NCBI GenBank assembly: GCA_046153945.1
Contig: JBJXFF010000187.1
Location: 6,315 to 70,314 of the forward strand
Origin: SXOA01 sp046153945
GTDB taxonomy: Bacteria > Planctomycetota > Planctomycetia > Pirellulales > Pirellulaceae
Reading direction: 5' to 3'
Length of the DNA: 64,000 nucleotides
In this document: positions 33,921 through 42,889 of the stretch, one piece after another
Layout of the letters: every line of letters begins with the position of its first letter
Numbering within the stretch: the stretch's first letter is position 1
The notes under the pieces: generated by a model
Databases searched by the model: none
Seen by the model: only the letters and a program-made list of their open reading frames with translations
What the model was told of the DNA's origin: nothing
Program-made: the position numbers and the translations under genes

Positions 33921-34316
33921 TTAGCCCTTGCCCCAAATCGTGGGCGTGGCGATTTCCAGGCTGTTTCCAGCCGGGTCGCGGAAGTAGAGAGAGTGGCCGC
34001 CGCCGGGCCAGGAGTGGAGCCGTTCGATGGGGACGCCGTGGGATTCCAGGTGCTTGCGCCAGGCTGGCAGTTCGGACTCCGCGGCGGCGAAGGCGACATG
34101 GCCGGCACCGTGGGTTCCATGGGCCGGTATCTCTCCCGGCAGGCTGCTTTGCTCTGGGTTGAAGAGGAGCAGCATTCCACGGCCGCAGCGGAAGAAGACG
34201 TGCCGCCCGTCCTGCCGGCTGTGGAACGGGAGGCCGAGAACCTGCCCGTAGAATCGCTCGGCGGCGTCCAGGTCGTCGACGCAGAGGCAGGTTTCCAGGA
34301 CTTCGAGCGGGGGCAT
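33921..34316 (-). CDS. Glyoxalase/bleomycin-resistance (VOC) family protein
   Basis: This 131-residue protein has two beta-alpha-beta-beta-beta units typical of the VOC superfamily: VLETCLCVDDLDAAERFYGQ opens unit one, GHVAFAAAESELPAWRKHLE opens unit two, and HSLYFRDPAGNSLEIAT closes it with the usual metal-ligand Glu. Metal-dependent isomerase, dioxygenase or resistance activity is possible; none can be chosen. The ATG at 34316 is just 7 bases after the PQQ-propeller stop, so the two genes form an operon. Confidence 0.85.
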   Translation of the reverse strand: MPPLEVLETCLCVDDLDAAERFYGQVLGLPFHSRQDGRHVFFRCGRGMLLLFNPEQSSLPGEIPAHGTHGAGHVAFAAAESELPAWRKHLESHGVPIERLHSWPGGGHSLYFRDPAGNSLEIATPTIWGKG

Positions 34317-34323
34317 GCGGCGG

Positions 34324-35601
34324 CTATTTTCCAATGCAGTAGAGGAACTTGTCCGAGCGAATCAAGATCCGGTCCCCCACGGGTGACGGGCTGCCGTTGA
34401 AGATGCTCCGATCGCCCAGGTCGTTCATCGAAAGCTGCTCGAACTCCGGCTTGGCGGCGATGACAAAGGTGCGACCGTTGCGAGTGAGGTAGTAGAGCTT
34501 GCCGTTGGCGAGGAGGGCGGAAGAATAGCACTGCTCGGCTCGGTTGAGGGCCTTTTCATAGACGAGCTCGCCGGTGTCCGCCTTGGCACACATGGCCAGG
34601 CCGCGGGAATCGTGCATCCAGTAGAGATAGCCGTCCTGGTAGACGGGTGAGGAGACGTTGGAGCCCTTGAGGCTGGTCCAGAGCCGATGCGAATCGGTCA
34701 CGTCTCCTTCGCCACCAGCTTTGACTGCCAGGCCGGCAACACCGCTGCGGCCGCCGAGGCAATAGACTATTCCCTTATCAGCCACCACGCTCGGGACCAT
34801 GTACCAGCCAATGTCGGTCTTGCAGGTCCAGAGAGGTTTGCCAGTCGCGGGAACAAAGGCCATCACTTTTCCCGCGGTAGCGACGACCAGTTCCTCGCGT
34901 CCGGAATCGGCAGTGACGACGACCGGCGTGTTCCAGGCCTCCTTGATATCCTTGGCCCGCCATTTTTCTTTCCCCGTCTTGCGGTCGAGGGCGACGAGCG
35001 AATCGCTCTCGACGCTGGCGTTGATGAAGACGAGGTCCTTCCAGAGCACGGGGGACGCAGCCGAGCCCCATTCATGCGTTCTCGAACCGACATCGGCTTC
35101 CCAAACCTGTTTGCCTTTGTGATCGAAGGCGATGACGCCGGATTTGCCAAAGAATGTGTAGATGCGGTCGGCATCTACGGCCGGCGTGCTGGCCGCAAAG
35201 CCGTGGTCGCGGATTTTGTCCTCTTCAGGGAGTTTGGCGGCGATGGCCTTGTCCCAGACGATTTTCCCGTCTTTCCGATTCAAGGCGATCAAGTGCCGTT
35301 TGAGGTCTTCCTTGCTCCCCTCTTCGTCGGGGACGAAGAATCCGGTGTAACAGGTGATGTAGATTCGGTCGCCGAAGACCACGGGGCTCGACGCTCCCGG
35401 TCCCGGCAACTTGGTCTTCCAGGCAAGGTTCTCGCTGGCACTCCAAGCCTCCGGCAAATCCTTGGCCCCGCTAAGCCCCATTCCCGTTGGCCCGCGGAAA
35501 CAGGACCAGTCCTGGCTAGGAGCGGGAGCTTTGACCGCAGCGAACGCAAGGGAAAGAGTCAAAATCCCCGAGCAGAGAATCAATGTCGCGATAGTCTTCA
35601 T
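34324..35601 (-). CDS. Secreted PQQ-like beta-propeller protein
   Basis: This 425-residue protein has a signal peptide (1-21) and at least six PQQ-type propeller repeats, with recurring blades such as HLIALNRKDGKIVWDK, VIAFDHKGKQVWEADVG, LVALDRKTGKEKWRAKD and VMAFVPATGKPLWTCK. It starts with the planctomycete string DWSCFRGPTGMGLS. Such proteins are numerous in planctomycetes. They lack proven quinone binding and may be structural or enzyme-like outer-layer proteins. The VOC gene follows directly. Confidence 0.88.
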   Translation of the reverse strand: MKTIATLILCSGILTLSLAFAAVKAPAPSQDWSCFRGPTGMGLSGAKDLPEAWSASENLAWKTKLPGPGASSPVVFGDRIYITCYTGFFVPDEEGSKEDLKRHLIALNRKDGKIVWDKAIAAKLPEEDKIRDHGFAASTPAVDADRIYTFFGKSGVIAFDHKGKQVWEADVGSRTHEWGSAASPVLWKDLVFINASVESDSLVALDRKTGKEKWRAKDIKEAWNTPVVVTADSGREELVVATAGKVMAFVPATGKPLWTCKTDIGWYMVPSVVADKGIVYCLGGRSGVAGLAVKAGGEGDVTDSHRLWTSLKGSNVSSPVYQDGYLYWMHDSRGLAMCAKADTGELVYEKALNRAEQCYSSALLANGKLYYLTRNGRTFVIAAKPEFEQLSMNDLGDRSIFNGSPSPVGDRILIRSDKFLYCIGK

Positions 35602-35831
35602 CGAGAAACACCCTCATTTTTTGACAAACATTTTGCAGCCGCCACGGAAAATCCTAATGCTTCTCGGGCGAAGATGACAGTTGGTTGCCCCGGGAAGCTT
35701 GTGGCCTTCCAATTCGCGGTCGTTACGCCACTCCCCAAGAGCCCTTTCCGCCGTAAAATGAAAGAGCCACGAAAATCCGCCCCTTTGTTCGTCTTGGCGA
35801 ATTTTTGCGACTGCGGTATGTTACGCCCCCT

Positions 35832-35854
35832 TGAGCAACATTATGGTTTGCTCA
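35832..35854. promoter_or_regulatory. Inverted repeat upstream of rimI
   Basis: TGAGCAA and TTGCTCA flank nine bases in the 305-bp gap (35602-35906) between the divergent propeller gene and rimI. Seven-base arms with this spacing could be an operator for either gene. The rest of the gap shows no gene. GGAGGAACGACGC before the rimI ATG is a strong ribosome site. Confidence 0.3.
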
Positions 35855-35906
35855 TGGCCCTTGCCGCAGGACGCTAGCAGGCCAGGTTTTCACGGAGGAA
35901 CGACGC

Positions 35907-36431
35907 ATGATCGGCTCGGCCAAACTCCAGGTTCCGGTGCATATTCGCTGGATGATCCGGCGCGATATGTCCGAAGTGCTCGCCATCGAAGGGCAGTCGT
36001 TCGAATTCCCCTGGTCCGAAGAGGACTTCGTCCGCTGTCTGCGGCAGCGCAATTGCATCGGCATGGTGGCCGAGCATCACGAGCGGGTCATCGGCTTCAT
36101 GATCTATGAGCTGCACCGCAACCGGCTGCACATCTTGAACTTCGCCGTGCATCAGGAATTGCAGAGGAAGCGAGTCGGCGAGCAGATGCTTCGCAAGCTC
36201 GTCAGCAAGCTTTCCCCCCAGCGGCGTAACAAGATCATGCTGGAAGTGCGGGAAACCAACCTCAGTGCTCAACTCTTTTTCCGCGAGATGGGTTTCCGGG
36301 CGATCTCGCTGCTCCGCGACTTCTACGAAGACACCACGGAAGACGCCTACCTGATGCAATACCGCTATGTCGCCACCCCGGCCGAAGCGGAAGAAGCCGC
36401 CACCAGCCGGATCAGCCGGATGGCGGGGTGA
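35907..36431 (+). CDS. rimI: RimI-type ribosomal-protein alanine N-acetyltransferase
   Basis: This 174-residue GNAT acetyltransferase contains MSEVLAIEGQSFEFPWSEED, the RimI entry motif, and the acetyl-CoA loop QRKRVGEQML (Q/RxxGxG/A form). It also has NKIMLEVRETNLSAQLFFRE, the catalytic-site beta-bulge region of RimI. It transfers acetyl from acetyl-CoA to the N-terminal Ala of ribosomal protein S18 in the model case. The C-terminal Ala/Glu/Ser-rich tail is an extra of about 20 residues. GGAGG sits 8 bases before the ATG. Confidence 0.88.
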   Translation: MIGSAKLQVPVHIRWMIRRDMSEVLAIEGQSFEFPWSEEDFVRCLRQRNCIGMVAEHHERVIGFMIYELHRNRLHILNFAVHQELQRKRVGEQMLRKLVSKLSPQRRNKIMLEVRETNLSAQLFFREMGFRAISLLRDFYEDTTEDAYLMQYRYVATPAEAEEAATSRISRMAG

Positions 36432-36440
36432 GTCGTTGGG

Positions 36441-37445
36441 TTAGCGAACGATCTTGCACTTGGGCAAAGCTCGCCGCAGCGATTCGATTCCCGCGTCAGT
36501 GACCTTAGTCCGACGCAAGTCAATCACTTCGACATTCTTCAATCGATCTAAGTCCTCCAGATGCGCATCGGTGGCAGCCGTGTCGGCCAGGCAGAGGAAC
36601 TTTAATTGGCCTCTTCTACTGAGGGCCCACATCGGCCGGGTGATTTCCTTCCAGCGCATGCTCTGCGGGTCAGGGTCAATGCCATCGGAGAAGTCCAAGA
36701 GCGAACCGCTCAACTTACAGGCCGGCAATTCGTTTCGCAGTTGCAGTAGTCCCTCGCCGGTGACCGCGGTATCGGATAAGTCGAGTTGTTGCAGCGAACG
36801 CATCTGCGAAAGTGCCGGAACGACACTGTCGTCAATATTTGTTCCAGCCAGATTCAGCGATTTGAGGTGTTTGAGGTTTTCCAGACGCTGAACACCTTTG
36901 GAAGTGACCCTCGTTCTTTCGAGGTCAAGTATTTGGAGCTGAGTCCACGAGGAAACCGTGTCCATGGCTTCGTCATTAATGGGAACATGAGCCAGTCGGA
37001 CGTCTTGCAGCTTGTGTTGCGGTCCAAGCCCTCGAATTCCCTTGCTGGAGACTTGCGAGGAGACCAGATTCGGATTCTGGGGCAGGAACGGCCCCATATA
37101 CCCAGATCGTTCGCTGACGGGCAATCCACTGAGAACCAACGACTTCATGTCGCGAAGTCTGCCCACCACTTCCAGGTCGGCATCGGTGACTAAGGTATTT
37201 TCCAAGTCCACAGCGACAACTTCCTTAAAGTACTCCTCCCCGACGGCTTTGCGGAACGACGGCCAGACGTAGGACATTGGCTTGACCGTCGCTTTTCCAC
37301 CAAGCGCTGCAATTCGCGCGGTGGCGGCTTTTTGTTCCTCGACGCGCTGGCGAATGCGATTGAAATAGGCCAGCCCAATCGCGACCAGCGTCGTCACTAT
37401 GAACAACGTGCGAATGCTGATCTGGAAGAATCGCCGGCTGGCCAT
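36441..37445 (-). CDS. Leucine-rich-repeat protein with N-terminal membrane anchor
   Basis: This 334-residue protein starts with the planctomycete anchor FFQISIRTLFIVTTLVAIGL (residues 6-25). About six leucine-rich repeats follow, for example LQILDLERTRVTSKGVQRLE, LKSLNLAGTNIDDSVVPALS, LQQLDLSDTAVTGEGLLQLR and VEVIDLRRTKVTDAGIESLR, of the bacterial 'LxxLxLxxTxVTDxG' kind. It is probably anchored in the inner membrane with the repeats used for binding. The partner is unknown. It converges with rimI, 9 bp apart. Confidence 0.87.
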   Translation of the reverse strand: MASRRFFQISIRTLFIVTTLVAIGLAYFNRIRQRVEEQKAATARIAALGGKATVKPMSYVWPSFRKAVGEEYFKEVVAVDLENTLVTDADLEVVGRLRDMKSLVLSGLPVSERSGYMGPFLPQNPNLVSSQVSSKGIRGLGPQHKLQDVRLAHVPINDEAMDTVSSWTQLQILDLERTRVTSKGVQRLENLKHLKSLNLAGTNIDDSVVPALSQMRSLQQLDLSDTAVTGEGLLQLRNELPACKLSGSLLDFSDGIDPDPQSMRWKEITRPMWALSRRGQLKFLCLADTAATDAHLEDLDRLKNVEVIDLRRTKVTDAGIESLRRALPKCKIVR

Positions 37446-37541
37446 GAATCCGCTCCTGTCACATGTCCAGAAACATTGTAGCGAAAGTCGGGGTACGATA
37501 GGCGAAGACTTTGTCGAGCTTCGTCAAATCGGGGACTTGAA

Positions 37542-38456
37542 ATGAAACGCCTACTCGTGCCTGTTGCCATCCTTTTCCTAGTGACGTCACCCACGGACTT
37601 TCTTTCCGCGGAGCCGCTCGTCGTCGATCTCTGGCCAGGCAAGGTCCCCGGCGATGTCGGAATCAAAGGGGAGGAGAACAGCCGCATCTATCAGTCCGCC
37701 ATCATCAAAGGACCGACGCGGCTGATAACAAATGTGACGAAGCCTTCGATCACGATCTATTCGCCGCCGAAGGAGAAGAACAACGGTACGGCAATGCTGG
37801 TTTGCCCCGGGGGTGGTTACCACGATTTGTTTTGGGAATTGGAAGGGGAGGAAGTGGCGGCCTGGCTCAACTCTCGGGGCATGACCGGAATCATTCTCAA
37901 GTACCGTTGCCCGCGCCGCCCTGGGGACATAAAAGGAGAACCGCCGCTCGGTCCGCAGATCGACGCCCAGCGGGCCGTCAGCCTGGTCCGGAGCCGGGCG
38001 AAAGAATGGGGAATCGATCCCGGACGCATCGGCATGGTCGGCTTTTCGGCCGGGGGGCATCTGGCCGTGGCGACGGCTGCCGGCTTTGAGAAGCGGCAGT
38101 ACGAGTCCATCGACGATTTCGACAAGGCGAGCTGCCGGCCGGACTTTGCCATTGGCTGCTACTCCGGCTATCTCAAGGTCAAGGACAAGGACGAAATCCC
38201 GCCTACCATTAAGATCGCTCCCAAAACGCCGCCGATTCTATTGACACATTCGTCGGACGACAAAATCAGCGACCCGGAAAATAGCGTCATCATGTACCTG
38301 GCCCTCCAGCGGGCCGGTATCCTCGCCGAGCTGCACATCTACTCCAGTGGCGACCATGATTTTGGCGTCCGCCAGAACGAAAGACTCCCCTCCAGTTGGA
38401 CCGGCCTCTGCGAACGCTGGCTGCGGAGCCACCAGCTTTTGAAAGCTGAGGAGTAG
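37542..38456 (+). CDS. Secreted alpha/beta hydrolase (esterase-like)
   Basis: This 304-residue protein has a signal peptide (1-23) and the hydrolase pattern MLVCPGGGYHDLFWELEGEE (oxyanion PGGGY), IGMVGFSAGGHLAV (nucleophile Ser), LLTHSSDDKIS (Asp region) and YSSGDHDFGVR (catalytic His). It belongs to the BD-FAE/acetylxylan-esterase-like proteins common in planctomycetes. Substrate is not known. It converges with the SRAP gene with only one base between stops. Confidence 0.87.
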   Translation: MKRLLVPVAILFLVTSPTDFLSAEPLVVDLWPGKVPGDVGIKGEENSRIYQSAIIKGPTRLITNVTKPSITIYSPPKEKNNGTAMLVCPGGGYHDLFWELEGEEVAAWLNSRGMTGIILKYRCPRRPGDIKGEPPLGPQIDAQRAVSLVRSRAKEWGIDPGRIGMVGFSAGGHLAVATAAGFEKRQYESIDDFDKASCRPDFAIGCYSGYLKVKDKDEIPPTIKIAPKTPPILLTHSSDDKISDPENSVIMYLALQRAGILAELHIYSSGDHDFGVRQNERLPSSWTGLCERWLRSHQLLKAEE

Positions 38457-38457
38457 T

Positions 38458-39132
38458 TCATTCCGCTGGCTCCAGGCACTCGGGTCGATCATTCCTCACA
38501 CTGTTGACCAGCGTAGAGACCGGGACGGGAACGACGTCGTCCTGCTGCAACGGATTCAAGAGCGCATTCAACTGCGCGGCATCTAGCGACTGGGGACCAA
38601 TCCACAGGTCATAGTCGCTGGGCGTAATAATCACTGGCATCCGCTCGTGAAGCTCTGCCGCAATTCCCCTTGCCGCCGTGGTGATGATTGTGCATGTTTC
38701 CAGCGGTGGATCATTTCCCTCCAGTCCGCGCCAGCACTCCCACAAGCCGGCGAAAGCAAACGGCCGTTGATCCTCGTAACGAAAGTGGTACGGCTGCTTC
38801 ACCTTTCCGCTGGCTCGCCACTCATAGTAACCGTCGGCGATCACCAGGCACCTGCGGCGTTTGAGAGCGGCACGAAACATCGGCTTAACGGCTACGGTTT
38901 CGCCACGAGCGTTGATGCTTTTTGCCCCGATCTTCAAGTCCTTGGCCCACGAAGGGACCAAGCCCCAGCGCAACGCCGCCGCTTGCCTGCCCGTCCCATC
39001 GGGATTTGCACGAATTGCGAAGACCAATTGCGTCGGCGCAATGTTGAAGCGTGGGGTAACTCCCGGAAATGAAACCCCAAAGCCCTCCAGCAACTTTTGA
39101 GGCGAAGTTCGGAGAGTAAAGCGGCCGCACAT
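38458..39132 (-). CDS. yedK: SRAP family abasic-site-processing protein (YedK/HMCES)
   Basis: This 224-residue protein starts MCGRFTL, with the conserved Cys2 that becomes the N-terminal nucleophile once Met is removed. It also has PRFNIAPTQ, KSINARGETV, RRCLVIADGYYEWR and LHERMPVIITP with the catalytic-region His. It forms a stable DNA-protein thiazolidine crosslink at abasic sites in single-stranded DNA and so protects forks. Length and motif set match the bacterial family closely. Confidence 0.94.
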   Translation of the reverse strand: MCGRFTLRTSPQKLLEGFGVSFPGVTPRFNIAPTQLVFAIRANPDGTGRQAAALRWGLVPSWAKDLKIGAKSINARGETVAVKPMFRAALKRRRCLVIADGYYEWRASGKVKQPYHFRYEDQRPFAFAGLWECWRGLEGNDPPLETCTIITTAARGIAAELHERMPVIITPSDYDLWIGPQSLDAAQLNALLNPLQQDDVVPVPVSTLVNSVRNDRPECLEPAE

Positions 39133-39312
39133 GACCGAATTCTACCGTAGATCCCGGAAAGTTCGAGTCCGGACATGATATGCATTGGGAAGGAAGTTCG
39201 GAAAGATATCTGCCGACTCACCGGATTCTCCGTTCAATAGCTGGAAACTCTCACACTCACAGAATAGACTTCAGAGTCACTTTCTCTCTCTTCCTTGATC
39301 AAGGGTAGGTCG

Positions 39313-40068
39313 ATGAAAACCGAAACCAATGTTCCTCAGGGTTCCGACCATGCAAAACCGCATGCCCATCCCTCGCCAAGTCCCCTCCGTTTGACAATTC
39401 TCTTGGGAGTCCTCGTGGTGATTTCCGGTGCTCTTCTCTACGACAAGGTGATTGCCCCGCCGCGTGTGAAAGCCGCCAACGAAAAACTGCATGAGACGAT
39501 CCAGAAGCACAATGCCTTTTCTCTCAAGCCCGATCAGAAAGAGAAGGGAGAGACAAAAGGTGCCAAGGCCGCCGGAATGTTGTATAGCGCCGACATCCAG
39601 GAGATCCTGGGAATGGCGCCGACCAAGGTTGAAAAGCATGAACTTTACACGATCGAGCACTATTGTTGGTGGGGCTGGATTCCTCGCAACGGAAACTACA
39701 TTTCGGTCTTGTACCTCGGCAGTTCCGATAAGCCCCATTACTCGACACATTACGTCAATATGCTGCCCGAGGATGGCGTGATTCCAGGAAAGTTAAAACC
39801 TGCGCCGTCAGAAGAAACCGCTGAGGTTTCGAGCAACACTCCCGCGGGTGCACCACCAGGAATGGGTCCGCCAGGAACGGGTTCGCCCGCCATGCCGGGA
39901 ACTGCTGGCGGAAAGGGAAAGGGACGGCCGCAAGGCAACGGCGACAAGAAGGTGGGCGAAACGAAGGATGCTGAAGCGGGAGCCAAGAAGCCCGACGATA
40001 AGAAGACCGGCAATGAACCAAAAGATGCGAAAAAGCCCGCCCAAGAAACGACCAATGATTCTAGATAG
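39313..40068 (+). CDS. Single-pass membrane protein with Lys/Pro-rich C-terminus
   Basis: This 251-residue protein has one membrane helix (LTILLGVLVVISGALLYD, about 24-41), an extracytoplasmic domain of about 120 residues (AADIQEILG-type helix, YCWWGWIPRNGNYISVLYLG) and a low-complexity tail of about 90 residues rich in Gly, Pro, Lys and Asp. The central part resembles a small lipoprotein-type beta domain. No family is recognised. The ATG at 39313 is 9 bases after AGGGTAGG. Confidence 0.62.
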   Translation: MKTETNVPQGSDHAKPHAHPSPSPLRLTILLGVLVVISGALLYDKVIAPPRVKAANEKLHETIQKHNAFSLKPDQKEKGETKGAKAAGMLYSADIQEILGMAPTKVEKHELYTIEHYCWWGWIPRNGNYISVLYLGSSDKPHYSTHYVNMLPEDGVIPGKLKPAPSEETAEVSSNTPAGAPPGMGPPGTGSPAMPGTAGGKGKGRPQGNGDKKVGETKDAEAGAKKPDDKKTGNEPKDAKKPAQETTNDSR

Positions 40069-40149
40069 GTTCGGAGAGATATCTCAATAGAGCAGGTTCG
40101 GGCTGGGTAGCTCGTATCTGATTTGTTTGCATCTACTCCCGCCGCCGAC

Positions 40150-40797
40150 TTAAACCGTTTCGATGTGCAGTCCGCGGCGGCGGCGTTCGTCGCGGCGGAC
40201 TTTGTCGATGATGTCGGCGACGTTTTTGACGTCGTCAATGCCGGTCATGATGAGCTTGGGGTCGGAGAGATCGGTGGAAAGAATGCGGATCGTGCCCACG
40301 CCGAGAAACCGCTCGACCAGGGACTGCGAAAATTGCACGTCGTCGATGTCGATCACTTCAATCCTGTTCGTAACGCGGGCCAGGATTCCCTGGCGATGGA
40401 AGAGCCGCTGGGTGGTCAAGTGGTATTCCACGCCGAGTCGCTGATACAGTAGGTAGAGGGCGAAGGCAACCCACAGGCTGAAGGCGACAGCAATGCCGAT
40501 GATCCAGACAACCGGATTGACGGAGACAATTCCCACCACAATTGCCACGATGGTTACGACTCCCGCGAGCAGCCAGTAGCCCAGCATGGCCTTGGGGGAA
40601 AAGCCTCCTTTCCATAAGTCATGTTCGGGATCCTCGGGCGCGTTGCGAGTCGTTTCCATTTTGGCTTTCATCGTCTCCACCGCAGTGGGTTGTGCGGCGG
40701 CTGACGGCGAGCCGGCTGCCGCCGCCAGGGGTTTGCCGCATTTGGGGCAGAAGGTGGATTCAACCGGAGCTTCCGTGTGGCAGGCTGGGCAAAGCAT
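40150..40797 (-). CDS. Zinc-ribbon plus membrane bacterial PH-domain protein
   Basis: This 215-residue protein opens with a zinc ribbon (CPACHTEAPVESTFCPKCGK, residues 3-22). After a linker come two membrane helices (about 72-90 and 95-118), followed by a bacterial PH-like domain (GVEYHLTTQRLFHRQGILAR, IEVIDIDDVQFSQSLVER, GVGTIRILSTDLSDPKLI). The layout is that of the YdbS/YdbT-type PH family. It probably sits at the cytosolic face of the inner membrane. Function is unknown. Confidence 0.84.
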   Translation of the reverse strand: MLCPACHTEAPVESTFCPKCGKPLAAAAGSPSAAAQPTAVETMKAKMETTRNAPEDPEHDLWKGGFSPKAMLGYWLLAGVVTIVAIVVGIVSVNPVVWIIGIAVAFSLWVAFALYLLYQRLGVEYHLTTQRLFHRQGILARVTNRIEVIDIDDVQFSQSLVERFLGVGTIRILSTDLSDPKLIMTGIDDVKNVADIIDKVRRDERRRRGLHIETV

Positions 40798-40952
40798 GGC
40801 AGTTTATGGTCAGGCCAGGTGGGGAGAGCGTGAAGTACGCATTGCTGGGGAGGTATTCGCCGTAGAGGCCTGATTATAGCGGCACAAGTGCTGGCTGCTA
40901 CACTCCCTGGCAAGCCCTGCCGCTTTCTGAAGAAATGCCGGCAGCCAATTCG

Positions 40953-42131
40953 CTAGAACGGGATCTCGTCATCGCCTAGCAGCGGGGTATCTTCGTCTTC
41001 TCCGGCGGCTCGGCGCTCCTGACGTTCCTTTTCCTCTGCCTGCCACTTAGCTTCAAATTCCTCATCGCATTTGCGGCAATACTCCCAGGTCGAATAGTGC
41101 TGCACATAGCCGGTGAGGGGAAGCCCCGGATAGACCGGGCATTTCGGCAAGATCTCTTCGACCAGCAGGCGATAGGCATCGCGAGGCGTAAAGTGCTCGC
41201 ACATGTCGAGGGCCACGCTGTGCATCGCCAGGCGGCGGAGAATGACCTTGAAGGCCGATTCCACTTCGGCATCGCTGAGCTTATCCACGGGATAGATCGT
41301 CAGCGGCGGATCAAAAATCGTGCAGAGGGGAACGTCCTTCTTGCCCTCAAAGATTTCGTCCCAAGACTCGTAGAGCCGCTTGGTCTGCTCGTCGATTCCG
41401 GGGATCACCTCATCCCAGCTTCGCTTGGGGCGTTCTTCCAGTGGATATTCCGAGAGGGGATCATCAATCTCGCTCCCAGGTTCCGCGGGGCCATTCTCAA
41501 AGGCACCTTCGTCTATCGCCGCGATGTCCGCGCTCTTCGTTTCGTCTTCCAGCTGCTCTTCGAGCTGCGGAGGAAAGAGGCCGTAGGGATCGTCGGCATC
41601 GGCGTCGTCGGGGAATTCTGGAAACTCGTCTTCGCTGTCCTTAATGAACACCGATTCCCCTTCGTCCTCGTCATCATTGGCAGCGGAAAATGAGGTTTTC
41701 TCATCCTCGTCTTCCGCGACGAACTCCAGCCGGGGATTGACGAGGTCAACCTGTATCTCGCCGTTCTGGCTGAACCAATGCAGCACCAGACGGACATTTA
41801 CCTTCCCTGAGCCGTCGGCCAGCGGCGTCCGCACAAGTTGCATCCTCCCGGTAGGACCAATCTGCTGGATTTCGATCGCTTCGAAATCAGGACTGACAAA
41901 AAGGGGTTCTGCGCCTGGTTCCCCGTCCTCGGTATCATCCTCATTGTCGTCGTCCGCTAGCTCCGTCTCAAACTGAATGTGCTTGCCAAACAGCTCACCT
42001 TCCATATTGCCGGTGAGCCCCAAATGCACAAGCGATGGCGCGCCTCGCAGTTCCAGCCAGCCGTGAACGTGGTTTGGGCGGAGATTGAAGAGCTCTCCGC
42101 GAACTACCGAGTTCTCCAGTCGCCAGGTCAT
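40953..42131 (-). CDS. Large highly acidic protein of unknown function
   Basis: This 392-residue soluble protein has an N-terminal beta-rich domain (about 1-140) with an acidic insert of DDDNEDDTEDGE type. A strongly acidic, disordered middle follows (about 135-235, DEDEGESVFIKDSEDEFPE and similar). The folded C-terminal part (about 240-345: FDPPLTIYPVDKLSDAEVES, LAMHSVALDMCEHFTPRDAY) has a lone CRKC pair near 354. No signal or membrane helix is visible. It is probably a planctomycete-specific cytosolic protein; I cannot assign a family. Confidence 0.72.
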   Translation of the reverse strand: MTWRLENSVVRGELFNLRPNHVHGWLELRGAPSLVHLGLTGNMEGELFGKHIQFETELADDDNEDDTEDGEPGAEPLFVSPDFEAIEIQQIGPTGRMQLVRTPLADGSGKVNVRLVLHWFSQNGEIQVDLVNPRLEFVAEDEDEKTSFSAANDDEDEGESVFIKDSEDEFPEFPDDADADDPYGLFPPQLEEQLEDETKSADIAAIDEGAFENGPAEPGSEIDDPLSEYPLEERPKRSWDEVIPGIDEQTKRLYESWDEIFEGKKDVPLCTIFDPPLTIYPVDKLSDAEVESAFKVILRRLAMHSVALDMCEHFTPRDAYRLLVEEILPKCPVYPGLPLTGYVQHYSTWEYCRKCDEEFEAKWQAEEKERQERRAAGEDEDTPLLGDDEIPF

Positions 42132-42152
42132 GCGGGACCTTTGAGTGGTTTG

Positions 42153-42725
42153 CTACTTGCGGAGCTTTAGGTCGCGGGCCTTCCCAATGTCCAGGGTCGC
42201 CATCGCTCCGTTCATCGGGGGGCCAACATTCTTATTCGCGTTGACCGACCAGGGGAACGAGTAGGCCGCAAAATTACCGGTATTGCAGTCCGCCACGTAC
42301 AAGATGCAATCTGCTGGGCGAAGGCCCTCGGCTCCGCTCTTGAGCGGATTCCAAGTGCCAGTGCACATGACATAGGCGGCCTTCTTGCCCTTTTCCGGAG
42401 GCATCTCTTTCCAGATGTTCGTTCGGAACATGGCATTGAACTTACCCAGCCGCGGGTTGAGGACAAAACAAGTCAGATCGCCGGTCAAAAAATCCAACAT
42501 CATGACTGCTTCGCCATCCTCGTCGGAGGGACCAGTCGCCATTGCGAAAGTCTCGGAACCGTGGGAGGCGGACGCTCGCAACTTCAATTCTTCCAAGGGG
42601 AACCCAGTGCCGTCCGCCGACTGACGGGAATCAAGCCCAATATGGACGGCCAATCCCGTGGCCAAACCCAAGAGTAAACCCAACGACACCCAGAGCAACG
42701 CTCTCTTAAACCGTGGTCGCAACAT
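42153..42725 (-). CDS. Single-pass membrane protein of unknown function
   Basis: This 190-residue protein has one N-terminal membrane helix (ALLWVSLGLLLGLATGLAVH, about 9-28) and an extracytoplasmic domain of beta type with FAMATGPSDEDGEAVMMLDF, DLTCFVLNPRLGKF and YVADCNTGNFAAYSFPWS. GGAAGG precedes the ATG at 42725 by 9 bases, better than the frame extended to 42773. No family is recognised. Confidence 0.68.
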   Translation of the reverse strand: MLRPRFKRALLWVSLGLLLGLATGLAVHIGLDSRQSADGTGFPLEELKLRASASHGSETFAMATGPSDEDGEAVMMLDFLTGDLTCFVLNPRLGKFNAMFRTNIWKEMPPEKGKKAAYVMCTGTWNPLKSGAEGLRPADCILYVADCNTGNFAAYSFPWSVNANKNVGPPMNGAMATLDIGKARDLKLRK

Positions 42726-42889
42726 GTTTTGTGTCCTTCCGTTCCTGACAGAATGAATTTTGCCACTGAGCAATGCGCCTGGCGCGGAGTGTGCCGTACC
42801 GGCCGCGGCGAATGCTCGCTTTTACCCCTGCTCGTTATCCTAGCGGATTCACTGGCACGGGGCCAGAAGAAACCTCCATTTTGTAAAGC

